Source: Fimenecus sp045545735 (GTDB lineage: Bacteria; Bacillota; Clostridia; Oscillospirales; Acutalibacteraceae). From it: a DNA stretch of 34,557 bases. The notes under the pieces are model-generated. The model had not been told where the DNA came from. It did not search any database and saw only the letters and a list, made by a program, of their open reading frames with translations. Positions 14,358-23,007 of this stretch are shown here, in pieces. The DNA is taken from contig JAZQBM010000006.1 in NCBI GenBank assembly GCA_045545735.1, positions 1 to 34,557 of the forward strand, given 5' to 3'. Within the stretch, counting starts at the first letter, position 1. Every line of letters begins with the position of its first letter. Both the position numbers and the translations under genes were made by a program.

Positions 14358-14807
14358 TTATGCATCTTTTTTGAATATTACTAATTTGCTGAAAATGTAG
14401 TTTGACAAGACAATTACTACCTGTGCCCCTGTTTTGACAATAAGTTCGCCTACGGGTATTGCAGTTTCCATAAAATCAGGTTGCCATACAAATTGGTCCG
14501 CATTTGCACAATCAATGAAAATGAATGAAACAAGCATTTCAAGTCCATAAGAAAAAATTCTTGCACCAAAGAAAAGTGCGAACTCTTTAAATTGTGCTTT
14601 GCCTTTTGTTTTACTTTCAAAAACAAAAATACGATTTGCAACATAAGCAAAAAGCACAGAGCCAAACCACGCCACAGACAATGCAACATAATAATTTGCA
14701 TTAAAAAAGCGTAGTCCAAAATGAATTATATAGTTAACAACAGTTGTTAATCCACCAACTATTATATAAACAATCAATTCACGATGTTTCTTAAAAAAGT
14801 CTTTCAT
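14358..14807 (-). CDS. GtrA-like membrane protein
   Basis: A 149-residue membrane protein with about four hydrophobic segments. IVYIIVGGLTTVVNYIIHFG near the start, FAYVANRIFVFES in the middle and LSNYIFSKLVIFKK at the end are the GtrA/DPMS-like family pattern. Members are thought to help move undecaprenyl-linked sugars across the membrane or modify the cell surface; no glycosyltransferase partner is next to it here. AAAGGA lies 7 bases before the ATG. It has its own promoter inside the end of the upstream gene. Confidence 0.88.
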   Translation of the reverse strand: MKDFFKKHRELIVYIIVGGLTTVVNYIIHFGLRFFNANYYVALSVAWFGSVLFAYVANRIFVFESKTKGKAQFKEFALFFGARIFSYGLEMLVSFIFIDCANADQFVWQPDFMETAIPVGELIVKTGAQVVIVLSNYIFSKLVIFKKDA

Positions 14808-14834
14808 AACCGAATCCTTTCAGTTGATGAAGAT

Positions 14835-14863
14835 ATTTTAACACAAGAATATGAAAATGGCAA
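14835..14863 (-). promoter_or_regulatory. Promoter of the GtrA-like gene
   Basis: Minus strand -35 TTGCCA (14863-14858), 17-base spacer, -10 TAAAAT (14840-14835), overlapping the last codons of the upstream gene. Confidence 0.65.
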
Positions 14864-15455
14864 ATAAAATTAAGGTGACAGAAATTCTGCCACCTTTTAA
14901 TTGTTTGTCTTCCCAGACAATCTCACTCTCACCTATAATTGGCTTGTGTTCAATTTCGGGAATTTCACCTGTCTCAAACTTTTCAAGCCAATCAGCAACC
15001 ACCATATCTTCAATATAAAGATTTGTTACTTCAATGTTGCCTTCATAAACCTTTATGACGATATATGCATCTCTTTCATACAGCCCCGACTTATATGATG
15101 TTATATCTTTATCATAATCAACCTTATATTCGTCTAATCTATTCTGATTTCTCTTGGTAGGACTTATATAATCCACATTATCGGGCTTTTTGTTAGTCTT
15201 TTCTTTGCAATATGCTTTACCATTTTCATCAACGCCCAGCACTACGTATGTATTGTCATGAAGTGGATACCAAAGGTCAAATTCTTTAGGCGAAAAGATA
15301 ACTTTGCCGTCCATAACAGAAGCAATGTTTATTTGAACCTTATATTCTGTACCATGTTCTTGCACATTTTCTTCAACTGACTGTCCGAAACCAATCATAA
15401 ATATTGCAACAGCCAATTGAACAATGCTTAAAATCACAACTAAAATCTTACGCAT
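14838..15455 (-). CDS. Membrane-anchored protein, GDYXXLXY-like, partner of the XRE-membrane fusion
   Basis: About 205 residues: an N-terminal membrane segment (MRKILVVILSIVQLAVAIFM), a long extracellular region, and a second hydrophobic segment at the very C-terminus (VTLILFAIFIFLC). Layout and neighbourhood resemble the GDYXXLXY proteins that accompany DUF2157/DUF4401 membrane proteins, with a segment SPKEFDLWYPL...TYVVLGVDENGKAYC where that family has its motif, but the GDY signature itself is not intact. I chose ATG 15455 because it has a 9-base spacing from AGGAGG; ATG 15461 has only 3. It overlaps the upstream stop codon by 8 bases. A terminator-like hairpin falls inside its last 25 codons. 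Function unknown. Confidence 0.6.
   Translation of the reverse strand: MRKILVVILSIVQLAVAIFMIGFGQSVEENVQEHGTEYKVQINIASVMDGKVIFSPKEFDLWYPLHDNTYVVLGVDENGKAYCKEKTNKKPDNVDYISPTKRNQNRLDEYKVDYDKDITSYKSGLYERDAYIVIKVYEGNIEVTNLYIEDMVVADWLEKFETGEIPEIEHKPIIGESEIVWEDKQLKGGRISVTLILFAIFIFLC
14872..14896 (-). terminator. Terminator-like hairpin inside the end of the GDYXXLXY-like gene
   Basis: Minus strand stem AAGGTGGCAG / CTGTCACCTT (10 bp with a G-T pair, loop 5) followed by AATTTTATTT. It lies about 30 bases before the stop codon and just upstream of the gtrA-like promoter. If it terminates efficiently, the message would lack a stop codon, so it may be weak or incidental. Confidence 0.4.
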
Positions 15456-16914
15456 TTTCATCGACCTCCTGTTGCTCTTTAATATTCTTTTTTACAGACA
15501 ACATTTTCCAGTTGATTACAATTATTATTGCACCAAATATTGCGAGAATTATACCTTTAAGAAGATAACTATCCGGCACTAAATCACTATAAATCAATCG
15601 GACTACCTGTGCAAACGCCGTAATCAATCCCACATTTATAAGGAATAATCTCAACTCTTTTATTCCTGCATAAACTAATGCTACACCAAATGCAACAACA
15701 AGCACACCAGTACCGATTATCAATATTTCTTTTATAACATTTGCCACCTCATTAAAATATCCTACAAACTCTATAATGAACATATGGGCAAAATTTGTTA
15801 CCATAATTGTAACTGGTAATGCAGAAACAAGAATTTTCTTAGCATTGTTTTCAAATGTTTTTCTATTGATAAGTCCTGCAACAATTGGTACAGCTATACA
15901 AAGAACAGCATTTGAAACAACTAAAGCCGTACCGCCATCCACCAAATATTCATAATAAAAGTCTTCTGTAAGAAATGACGTGGTTACACAAAGTCCTAAA
16001 ATACTTATAGGTTTATATGGCAACACATAATTTGATTTATCTGATGAGAAAATATACATACATAAAAATGCAACCAGATAAAACGCTATAAATATGTTAT
16101 CTGAATCAAGCATTAAACCTGTTTCACTCAATGCAAAATTATAAATCCATATTAACGGAAGACTTGCCAAAACTGAAATCCATTGAGCAAACACGGCTCT
16201 TGTATCTTCTTTTTTTCGCAACAACACTGTAAATCCGATTGCAAACATATAAATAACAATTGATATCAAAAGATATTGCCACAAGCCATCTGTTCCTATA
16301 TGATTTGAAGCATAAAGAAGAAATGCAAGTGGTGAAACTGCGTTAAACAAATACATTATAGGTATAATAAGAAAAGCGTCAATTGCAAGACAATTTATAT
16401 ACCCTAAATTTATATTGTGAATACCATTAAGTAATGCAATGGTTACAATAACACCAACGCTCCATATAATCGCTGCACTTTCACGCCAACTTACACTTTC
16501 TTTTTTCTTGGAGTTTGTAAAAATTGCTACACCTTGCCCTAACAACATTGGAACAACTGCAAATATAGTTTGTAAGGCAATAGAAAAGTTTTGCCAGAAG
16601 CCAAAAAAGACAAGTGCTAAACCTGACGCTACAAGAAGTGAGCCTACAATTGCAAGAATAATTTTTATGCGATTTTTCTCGGTTGTTTTTTCTTGTGAAA
16701 TTACAACTTCTTTTTTCTCGCCGTAAATAAGTTCTTCAATATCTACCTCAAAAACTTCTGCAAGATTTTCAAGGGCTTCAATATCAGGTTTGGTTTTATC
16801 GTTCTCCCAATTTGATATTGCCTGACGGGTAACGTGAATTTTTTCAGCAAGAGCATCTTGTGTTAAATTCCGTTCTGCACGAAGTTTTTTAATATTTTTT
16901 GAGATTTTAGGCAT
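15448..16914 (-). CDS. XRE helix-turn-helix fused to a DUF2157-like multi-pass membrane protein
   Basis: 488 residues. Residues 1-65 are a full XRE domain (ISKNIKKLRAERNLTQDALA, HVTRQAISNWENDKTKPDIE). After a charged linker (about 65-85) come about 13 hydrophobic segments to residue 475. The combination of an HTH with a DUF2157-like membrane region suggests a membrane-tethered regulator, or a transporter-like protein controlling its own operon. The start ATG at 16914 has AAGGAGG 8 bases upstream; an earlier in-frame start at 16950 lacks one. A possible promoter (TCGACT/17/AATAAT) lies just upstream. Paired with the GDYXXLXY-like gene. Function unknown. Confidence 0.75.
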   Translation of the reverse strand: MPKISKNIKKLRAERNLTQDALAEKIHVTRQAISNWENDKTKPDIEALENLAEVFEVDIEELIYGEKKEVVISQEKTTEKNRIKIILAIVGSLLVASGLALVFFGFWQNFSIALQTIFAVVPMLLGQGVAIFTNSKKKESVSWRESAAIIWSVGVIVTIALLNGIHNINLGYINCLAIDAFLIIPIMYLFNAVSPLAFLLYASNHIGTDGLWQYLLISIVIYMFAIGFTVLLRKKEDTRAVFAQWISVLASLPLIWIYNFALSETGLMLDSDNIFIAFYLVAFLCMYIFSSDKSNYVLPYKPISILGLCVTTSFLTEDFYYEYLVDGGTALVVSNAVLCIAVPIVAGLINRKTFENNAKKILVSALPVTIMVTNFAHMFIIEFVGYFNEVANVIKEILIIGTGVLVVAFGVALVYAGIKELRLFLINVGLITAFAQVVRLIYSDLVPDSYLLKGIILAIFGAIIIVINWKMLSVKKNIKEQQEVDENA

Positions 16915-17010
16915 ACTCCTCGCCTCCTTTTCAACTACATTATTGCACAAACACTAAAAAAAGTCGAGCAATGATTTGTTGCAACGGCACTTTTATGCAA
17001 TAAATCTTCC

Positions 17011-17039
17011 TTGACAAACACTTTAAACAACTGTATAAT
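17011..17039 (+). promoter_or_regulatory. Promoter of tRNA-Thr
   Basis: Perfect consensus: TTGACA (17011-17016), 17-base spacer, TATAAT (17034-17039). Confidence 0.9.
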
Positions 17040-17059
17040 AACTCTTGCGTTTTGAATAT

Positions 17060-17135
<76 letters not shown>

Positions 17136-17136
17136 A

Positions 17137-17168
17137 AAAAGTCACACAATTGTGTGACTTTTCTTTTT
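17137..17168 (+). terminator. Terminator of tRNA-Thr
   Basis: Inverted repeat AAAAGTCACACA-ATTG-type centre with GTGTGACTTTT, followed by CTTTTTT; begins two bases after the encoded CCA. Confidence 0.88.
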
Positions 17169-17175
17169 TATATTA

Positions 17176-17204
17176 TTGCTGAAAAACTTAACATATGCTA
17201 TACT
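17176..17204 (+). promoter_or_regulatory. Promoter of the zinc-ribbon gene
   Basis: TTGCTG (17176-17181), 17-base spacer, extended -10 TGC-TATACT (17199-17204); predicts a leader of about 16 bases that carries only the ribosome site. Confidence 0.6.
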
Positions 17205-17226
17205 AAAAGAAAAAGGGTGTGTTTAT

Positions 17227-17898
17227 ATGTATTGTACAAAATGTGGTCAGCCTATAGACGACAAAGCCGTAATGTGTGTTCATTGTGGTTATCAATTCGT
17301 ACAGCCTCAACAGAAACCCGACGACAAGCCGTCAACGGCGTTAGCTGTGCTTGGATTTTTTATTCCGATTGTAGGCTTGATTTTATTCCTAATTTATCAC
17401 GATGATAAACCAAAAACTGCAAAATCAGCAGGTAAAGGTGCTCTTGCGGGATTTATAACGGGATTTGTATTTTCTATAATTCTTGTTATTCTGTTTACAG
17501 TTATAGGATTTAGTGTTATCAACGATAATCTTGGCCCTGTTTATTCAGGCGGTGGCTCAGTTTCTATGAACATGTTTATGGACGAAAATGAATGGTCAGA
17601 ACATGTTGATATTTCCATCGGTGCATTAGAAGTTGTAGAAAATGAATTCTTTATGGAAACCACGCTTGATGTTACCGTCACAAATTTGAATGAAGAAAGA
17701 TGTTCATTCTACATAACCATTGAGGCTATTGATGATAATGGTTACAGACTTGCAACTGATAAAATTTATGTTGACAGTCTTAACAGCGGGCAATCAATTG
17801 TTGAAGAAGCCTTTGAATATATAGACGCTGAAAGCATTGAAGAATATCAGAACGCAACATTTAGAGTTCTTGAAGTTTCACAAACAATAGTACATTAA
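17227..17898 (+). CDS. Zinc-ribbon membrane protein with extracytoplasmic domain
   Basis: 223 residues. The N-terminus MYCTKCGQPIDDKAVMCVHC has the four Cys of a zinc-ribbon. One or two hydrophobic segments follow (ALAVLGFFIPIVGLILFLIY, then GALAGFITGFVFSIILVILF). The C-terminal about 120 residues (from SVSMNMFMDENEW) form a soluble beta-rich region resembling FxLYD/DUF4352-type immunoglobulin-like domains (METTLDVTVTNLNEERCSFY). The ATG at 17227 has AAGGGTG 7 bases upstream; an earlier in-frame ATG at 17176 would overlap the promoter and lacks a ribosome site. Function unknown; such proteins are common in Clostridia. Confidence 0.8.
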   Translation: MYCTKCGQPIDDKAVMCVHCGYQFVQPQQKPDDKPSTALAVLGFFIPIVGLILFLIYHDDKPKTAKSAGKGALAGFITGFVFSIILVILFTVIGFSVINDNLGPVYSGGGSVSMNMFMDENEWSEHVDISIGALEVVENEFFMETTLDVTVTNLNEERCSFYITIEAIDDNGYRLATDKIYVDSLNSGQSIVEEAFEYIDAESIEEYQNATFRVLEVSQTIVH

Positions 17899-17905
17899 AA
17901 ATCAA

Positions 17906-17938
17906 TCCCACAGGCTGTATTGCCTGTGGGAATTTTTA
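17906..17938. terminator. Bidirectional terminator
   Basis: Stem TCCCACAGGC / GCCTGTGGGA (10 bp, 6-base loop) followed by ATTTTTATTTT on the plus strand and by TTGATTTTTAA on the minus strand. It separates the converging zinc-ribbon gene and rsmF-like gene. Confidence 0.88.
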
Positions 17939-19297
17939 TTTTGTACGTAGCCCCTTGGGGTAATGATTTTTTGCTCTTCCATTGGAAACTTTTACACCGC
18001 CTACAGTACAACCGTCAACCAAAACTACTGCCCAACCATTAGAACACTCCGTATTAAATTCTTCGCCATGAAGATATTTTTTGAGTTCTTCACTTTCTGC
18101 AGTAAATTGAATTTTTCTCTTAAAATCCTTACCCAACGCCATAAAAAATTGGTGATGTGGCTGAATATAATTTCTACGAATTTCACCTATTGTTACACCG
18201 CAGGCAAACGCCACGCCTCTCGGCACGGGAAAATCGGGTGTGAAATACACAGGGTTACCGTTATAAATCTGCACATTTTCTTTATTGTATGTAGTAAGCG
18301 TATCATCAAGAAAATCCACAAGTGTTTTTTCGAGTTTCTCTTTACCGACACGAGCAAAAAAAAACTCAGTATCAACACTTGATTCGGCATAATAAAGAAC
18401 TGCGACAAATTGCCCTTCGCCTTTTGTTTTGTGCGGATAGCAACGACGGGCATAATGAATATTTTCACACTTGCAACCATCAAAATGTATTCCGTCAGCT
18501 GTATTTTCTTTAACTTTATTAGTTACGGGAACAATCTCAAATTCAGGATGACGCTGTAAGAACGCATCAACGGTCATTTCATTTTCTTCAAGTGAAAAAG
18601 TGCAGGTGGAATAAATTATATATCCACCAACTTTCACAAGTTTTGCGGCACAATCAAGAATTTCTGCCTGTCTTTCAGCACACATTTTAACATTTTCTGG
18701 TGACCACTCATCAATTGCAATTTCTTCTTTACGGAACATCCCCTCACCCGAGCAAGGTGCATCAACCATTATCATATTGAAATACTGTTCAGGGAATGTT
18801 TTCACGATTTTTTGCGGATGCATACAAGTTGTAACAACATTTTGGAATCCCATTCTTTCAATGTTGCCCGTCAGAATTTTGCAACGCGACGGTATAATCT
18901 CATTTGACACAAGAACACCATTTTTGCCAAGTTTATTCTTAATCTGACTGCTCTTGCCACCGGGGGCGGCACACATATCAAGCACTTTCCAATCCTTACA
19001 AATTTCTACGCTTTCAACAGGCACCATTGCGGCAGGTTCCTGCACATAAATCATACCTGCGTGGTGATATGGGTGATTGCCGATACCATCATAATCAAAA
19101 TAAAATCCGTTTTCTACATAAGGAATTTTCTCACAAGGAAACGAATTAATTTTTTCAAAATCCGCAAGTGAAATCTTGTCAGTATTTACGCGAAATGCAC
19201 GAACGGGTGGCTCATCAAAAGACTTTTTGAAGTCTTCAAACTCGTCACCTAAAAGTGTTTTCATTCGATTTTCAAATTCAATAGGAAGTGGTTTCAT
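17936..19297 (-). CDS. rsmF: RsmF/NOL1-NOP2-Sun family RNA (cytosine-5) methyltransferase
   Basis: SAM-dependent m5C methyltransferase acting on rRNA. 453 residues. The catalytic fold shows the SAM site VLDMCAAPGGKSSQI (near 107-121), motif IV DAPCSGEGMFRK with the resolving Cys, and motif VI IYSTCTFSLEENE with the nucleophile Cys in TCT. A C-terminal domain of about 150 residues after residue 300 matches the extended RsmF/YebU architecture, unlike the shorter RsmB. Its start overlaps the rsmE stop (ATGA), so the two are coupled. Exact target nucleotide is uncertain. Confidence 0.88.
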   Translation of the reverse strand: MKPLPIEFENRMKTLLGDEFEDFKKSFDEPPVRAFRVNTDKISLADFEKINSFPCEKIPYVENGFYFDYDGIGNHPYHHAGMIYVQEPAAMVPVESVEICKDWKVLDMCAAPGGKSSQIKNKLGKNGVLVSNEIIPSRCKILTGNIERMGFQNVVTTCMHPQKIVKTFPEQYFNMIMVDAPCSGEGMFRKEEIAIDEWSPENVKMCAERQAEILDCAAKLVKVGGYIIYSTCTFSLEENEMTVDAFLQRHPEFEIVPVTNKVKENTADGIHFDGCKCENIHYARRCYPHKTKGEGQFVAVLYYAESSVDTEFFFARVGKEKLEKTLVDFLDDTLTTYNKENVQIYNGNPVYFTPDFPVPRGVAFACGVTIGEIRRNYIQPHHQFFMALGKDFKRKIQFTAESEELKKYLHGEEFNTECSNGWAVVLVDGCTVGGVKVSNGRAKNHYPKGLRTK

Positions 19298-20046
19298 TGT
19301 TTATCACTCAAATTCATTTCAGCGTGAAGCATACACATTGATACGCTTGTAATTGCGGCTGTTTCGGTACGTAGAATACGTTTGCCTAAAGATATTACTT
19401 TTCCATTATTTTCAAGGGCTTGTGCGATTTCATTTTCGTCAAATCCACCCTCAGGACCGATTAAAACACCCACACTCATACCACTTTTAATTTCATTAAG
19501 GGCATTTTTTGTATCTTCCATTCCGTTTTTGCTTTCATAAGGAACTAAAAGCAAATCAAGGTCTTTTGCTTTTTCTAAGGCTTGCTTATACGTAAGGATT
19601 TCTGCAACTTCGGGAACTCTATTGCACTTGCTCTGCTTTGCGGCACTTTCAGAAATCGCTTGCCAACGCTCACGCTTACTTTTCTTTTTCTTTTCTTCTA
19701 TTTTTACAACACAACGATTCATCTGCACAGGAACAATTTCGTGAACTCCTAACTCAACACACTTTTGAATAATAAGTTCCAATTTGTCGCCTTTGGGAAG
19801 TCCTTGAAAAAGGTAAATTTTAATTGGCAGACTTGTATCGTTGTAATTTTCTTCAAGTATTTTTACAATTACAGTATCGTTTTCAAAACTTTCGATTTCA
19901 CATAGACTACTTTCACCCTGCTCACTTACAAGAAAAGTATCACCAATATTCATTCGTAACACGTTTTTTATGTGGTTGAAATCTGTTCCGTTTATAAAAT
20001 AACGGTCCCCTTGTTTTTGATTTTCATTAACAAAAAAGTTATGCAT
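19294..20046 (-). CDS. rsmE: 16S rRNA m3U1498 methyltransferase
   Basis: SPOUT-class methyltransferase for U1498 of 16S rRNA. 250 residues. The N-terminal PUA-like part contains NHIKNVLRMNIGDTF; the knot domain has IIQKCVELGVHEIVPVQMNR, ESAAKQSKCNRVPEV, LIGPEGGFDENEI and LGKRILRTETAAITSVSM, all family hallmarks. AAGGAAG lies 7 bases before the ATG. Followed by the rsmF-like gene with a 4-base overlap. Confidence 0.95.
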   Translation of the reverse strand: MHNFFVNENQKQGDRYFINGTDFNHIKNVLRMNIGDTFLVSEQGESSLCEIESFENDTVIVKILEENYNDTSLPIKIYLFQGLPKGDKLELIIQKCVELGVHEIVPVQMNRCVVKIEEKKKKSKRERWQAISESAAKQSKCNRVPEVAEILTYKQALEKAKDLDLLLVPYESKNGMEDTKNALNEIKSGMSVGVLIGPEGGFDENEIAQALENNGKVISLGKRILRTETAAITSVSMCMLHAEMNLSDKQ

Positions 20047-20070
20047 AATAAATCTTCCTTATATAACAAC

Positions 20071-20090
20071 GGCGGGGGCAAGCCCCCGCC
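20071..20090. repeat. GC-rich palindrome GGCGGGGGC/GCCCCCGCC
   Basis: A 9-bp perfect inverted repeat with a two-base gap between the kinase and rsmE genes. No T-run follows on the minus strand, so it is not an obvious terminator; it may stabilise or process the mRNA. A related hairpin, GGCGGGGTT/AACCCCGCC, follows lexA (22233-22252). Confidence 0.65.
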
Positions 20091-20096
20091 CTACCT

Positions 20097-21002
20097 TTAC
20101 ATATTCAAAAAGTCTGAATTTCGTGGCACAACAAAGGTTATGGCTTTTTCTAGAAGTTTAAATTCACGTTCAGTAACATACGCACATTCGCCGTCAACGT
20201 TCACTGCCGCGGGATTTTTGCTTTCAATTTTCACCTTTTTTGCTCGTTTGAAATTCGTAATACTCCAATCAAGATGCTCGCCTTTTTTATATTTAGGAAT
20301 CAATGGTAACAACCCTAGTCTTCCTCTGTCGCAACGCACCATAACAACATCAATCAATCCATCATTTGGCATAGCATTTGGTGCGGCTTTATAGCCACCA
20401 CCGTACCAACGGGAATTACCTATGTAACAGAAAAGATAATCATCTTCATAAACATCTTTGTCATCAAGGGTAATCTTAAATCTGTTTTTATATTTGCCCA
20501 TAAGACAGTAAAGTGCAGCTACAGTATAAGCCATTTCACCATTTACGCCGGGAATTTTCTTAAAATCAGCCTGCTTTGCACAAATTTCGGAATCAAGTCC
20601 CATAGCACACTCATTGATTGCCACTGTACCATCAGTTTCAATAAGGTCAAGTTTTACGGGGACACCATTCACGTGGTCACTAAGGTTTGTATTTTTACCG
20701 AAAAGTCGGCAGAAATCATTACCTGAACCAAGCGGAATATTAGCAACCTGACAATTCGGGTATTTATAACAACCATTCACAACTTCGTAAAGAGTGCCGT
20801 CGCCACCGCAGGAATAAAAACGGATTTCTTCACCCGATTTTGCTCGCTCTTCAACATAACGCATACCATCACGGCTTGCTTTTGTAAGATAAATTTCAGC
20901 GTCAAGGTTATATTCTTTTATGTAGTTTTCAATTGTAGGAATATACGCTTTTGCAATTGTTCCTTTTCCCGAAACGGGATTTACAATAAAAATATGCTTC
21001 AT
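20097..21002 (-). CDS. Diacylglycerol kinase-family lipid kinase
   Basis: 301 residues of the DAGK_cat/YegS-DgkB fold: IFIVNPVSGKGTI at the N-terminus, the nucleotide motif SCGGDGTLYEVVNG (near 83-96), NIPLGSGNDFCRLFG, then a C-terminal beta domain (GNSRWYGGGYKAAPNAMPND). Probably phosphorylates diacylglycerol or a related lipid at the membrane for phospholipid recycling; DgkB is the closest known role but substrate cannot be read from sequence. 24 bases separate it from the methyltransferase gene upstream, suggesting one transcript. Confidence 0.9.
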   Translation of the reverse strand: MKHIFIVNPVSGKGTIAKAYIPTIENYIKEYNLDAEIYLTKASRDGMRYVEERAKSGEEIRFYSCGGDGTLYEVVNGCYKYPNCQVANIPLGSGNDFCRLFGKNTNLSDHVNGVPVKLDLIETDGTVAINECAMGLDSEICAKQADFKKIPGVNGEMAYTVAALYCLMGKYKNRFKITLDDKDVYEDDYLFCYIGNSRWYGGGYKAAPNAMPNDGLIDVVMVRCDRGRLGLLPLIPKYKKGEHLDWSITNFKRAKKVKIESKNPAAVNVDGECAYVTEREFKLLEKAITFVVPRNSDFLNM

Positions 21003-21026
21003 AATTTCACACCCATAAAAAGCAAT

Positions 21027-22142
21027 TTATTTGTAATACATATATAATTGGCATTTAATCATACCATTGTATAACTTTCTTCGTTTGTCAGCCTTTCTGC
21101 CGAAACATTTTTCAAAATCTTCGTCAGGACTGATAATATAATATGCCCATCCTCGTTCCTGCTTGAAAGTTTTACCCATAATTCTGTAAATATCTTCTGC
21201 AGATTTAATGTCCATCATTCTTTCGCCATAAGGTGGATTACAGATAACCGTTCCCTTTTCACTTTTTGGTACAAAATCTTTTAAATCTTTTTTAGATAAG
21301 TCGATTTTCATACCTACACCTGCACGGCGTGCATTTTCACGTGCGATTTCAAGTGCATGAAAATCAATATCTGAGCCATATGCCATAAAATCAGCATCAC
21401 GGATTACAAGGTCGGTAGCCCTTGCTCGTTCTTGTTGCCATACAGAAGAATCTATATTTTCAAATCGTTCAGAAATAAATGCACGGTGAAGTCCCGGTGC
21501 AATATTAAGAGCTTTCATAGCACCCTCAATAAGAATTGTGCCCGAGCCACAACAAACATCATAAAGTGTGTGATAATGGCGAAGACGTGCAAGGTCCGCC
21601 ATAGCAGCGGCAAGAGTTTCTTTAATAGGTGCTGCATTTGCAACAGGACGGTAGCCACGCTTGTGAAGTCCTGCACCCGACGTATCAATAAAAACAGTTA
21701 CAATATCTTTCATAATTGAAAACTGAATTTGATGTTTTGAACCTGTTTCTTCAAACCATGAAATTTTATACTTTTCTTTAAGTCTTTCAACAACCGCTTT
21801 TTTGATAATCGCCTGACAGTCACTCACCGAATGAAGTTGAGAATTAAGTGAATAACCTTTAACAGGGAATTCGTCAAACTTGCCAATCCATTCTTCCCAA
21901 TGGAGTTTCTTGACACCTTGAAAAAGTTGTTCAAAGGTTGTAGCCTTGAACTCGCCCATTCTGATGAGTATTCTTTCGCTGTATCTTGAACAGAGGTTTG
22001 CACGGGCAAGAATATTCATATCACCCTCAAAATCAACTCTGCCATTTTTCGCTTCAACATTTTGTGCATCCATATCTTTTAACTCTTGTGCCACAAGGCC
22101 TTCAAGTCCTAAAAGACAGGGTGCAGAAAACTTAATTAACAT
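21027..22142 (-). CDS. rlmL: THUMP-domain 23S rRNA (guanine-N2) methyltransferase, RlmL/YpsC type
   Basis: 371 residues. Residues 1-160 hold the NFLD/THUMP RNA-binding region (FSAPCLLGLEGLVAQELKDM, FPVKGYSLNSQLHSVSDCQA). The methyltransferase domain has LYDVCCGSGTILIEGAM (SAM motif I) and CNPPYGERM (catalytic NPPY). Length fits the single-domain Firmicute form (YpsC), not the fused RlmKL of E. coli. GGAGA lies 7 bases before the ATG. First gene of a likely rlmL-lipid kinase-rsmE-rsmF transcript with a strong promoter. Confidence 0.92.
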   Translation of the reverse strand: MLIKFSAPCLLGLEGLVAQELKDMDAQNVEAKNGRVDFEGDMNILARANLCSRYSERILIRMGEFKATTFEQLFQGVKKLHWEEWIGKFDEFPVKGYSLNSQLHSVSDCQAIIKKAVVERLKEKYKISWFEETGSKHQIQFSIMKDIVTVFIDTSGAGLHKRGYRPVANAAPIKETLAAAMADLARLRHYHTLYDVCCGSGTILIEGAMKALNIAPGLHRAFISERFENIDSSVWQQERARATDLVIRDADFMAYGSDIDFHALEIARENARRAGVGMKIDLSKKDLKDFVPKSEKGTVICNPPYGERMMDIKSAEDIYRIMGKTFKQERGWAYYIISPDEDFEKCFGRKADKRRKLYNGMIKCQLYMYYK

Positions 22143-22184
22143 AAACTTTTCTCCAAGTCAAATTAAAAATCCATAATCAAAGAT

Positions 22185-22213
22185 AGTATAGCCATTTTTA
22201 ATCCTTTTGTCAA
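22185..22213 (-). promoter_or_regulatory. Promoter of the rlmL operon
   Basis: Minus strand -35 TTGACA (22213-22208), 17-base spacer, -10 TATACT (22190-22185). Confidence 0.85.
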
Positions 22214-22228
22214 TTATACAAATATAGT

Positions 22229-22252
22229 AAAAGGCGGGGTTAAAACCCCGCC
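22229..22252 (-). terminator. Terminator of lexA
   Basis: Minus strand stem GGCGGGGTT / AACCCCGCC with a two-base gap, followed by TTTTACTATATTT. Same GC-rich hairpin type as 20071-20090. Confidence 0.75.
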
Positions 22253-22264
22253 GTACTGTTATTT

Positions 22265-22855
22265 TTAATAATATCTGTAAAGTGCAACTACTTTACCAAG
22301 GATTATTACTTCGTTTGTAATAATTGGTTCGTAAGCGTCATTTTCAGGTTGAAGTCTAAAATGTCCGTTTTCTTTATAGAAACGCTTAACTGTTGCTTCG
22401 TCTTCAATCATTGCAACAACAATTTCGCCATTTGTGGCATAAGGTGTTTTTTCGCAGATTACAACGTCACCGTCAAGAATACCTGCCCAAAGCATACTCT
22501 CGCCACGAACTTTAAGTGCGAAAAGTGACTTATCGCGTGAAACTCTGCCGTTATATGGAATATAGCCCTCAATCTGCTCAACTGCCAATATGGGCATACC
22601 TGCTGTAACTGTACCTAAAAGCGGAACACTTGTTACGTTTTCAGCCTGACCAAGAACTCGGATTGAACGTTTAAGTAACGGGTCACGCTCAATATAACCA
22701 GCTTCTTCAAGTGCATCAAGGTTAGCCTGAACAGAAGATGTTGAACGAAGACCAACTGCAGAACCGATTTCACGAACTGACGGCGGAACACCACACTGTG
22801 AACGCTCGCAAAGAAATTCATAAATTTTTTGTTGTGTATCATTAATAGGACGCAT
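22265..22855 (-). CDS. lexA: LexA SOS repressor
   Basis: Represses DNA-damage genes and self-cleaves when RecA is activated. 196 residues. Residues 1-65 are the winged helix (QQKIYEFLCERSQCGVPPSV, GLRSTSSVQANLDALEEAGYI). The S24 domain has the cleavage bond Ala85-Gly86 (TVTAGMP), nucleophile Ser120 (RGESM) and general base Lys157 (ATVKRF). All catalytic residues are present. GAGGAG precedes the ATG. An SOS box overlaps its promoter (autoregulation). Confidence 0.96.
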   Translation of the reverse strand: MRPINDTQQKIYEFLCERSQCGVPPSVREIGSAVGLRSTSSVQANLDALEEAGYIERDPLLKRSIRVLGQAENVTSVPLLGTVTAGMPILAVEQIEGYIPYNGRVSRDKSLFALKVRGESMLWAGILDGDVVICEKTPYATNGEIVVAMIEDEATVKRFYKENGHFRLQPENDAYEPIITNEVIILGKVVALYRYY

Positions 22856-22907
22856 AAAAACTACTCCTCAATTAGCTTTCTATATAAAAAAGCCTACTTT
22901 TTTCTAT

Positions 22908-22946
22908 ATTCTAACACATAATTTTCAAAAAGTAAACATTTGTTCG
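22908..22946 (-). promoter_or_regulatory. lexA promoter with SOS box
   Basis: Minus strand: LexA box CGAACAAATGTTTA (22946-22933, against Firmicute consensus CGAACNNNNGTTYG), overlapping -35 TTTACT (22936-22931); 17-base spacer; -10 TAGAAT (22913-22908). Binding would block polymerase. Confidence 0.82.
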
Positions 22947-23007
22947 ATAATTTTTAAAAAAATTTTTAGTTTTTCATAATTTTTATGGTTGTTCACATTT
23001 CTTTTTC

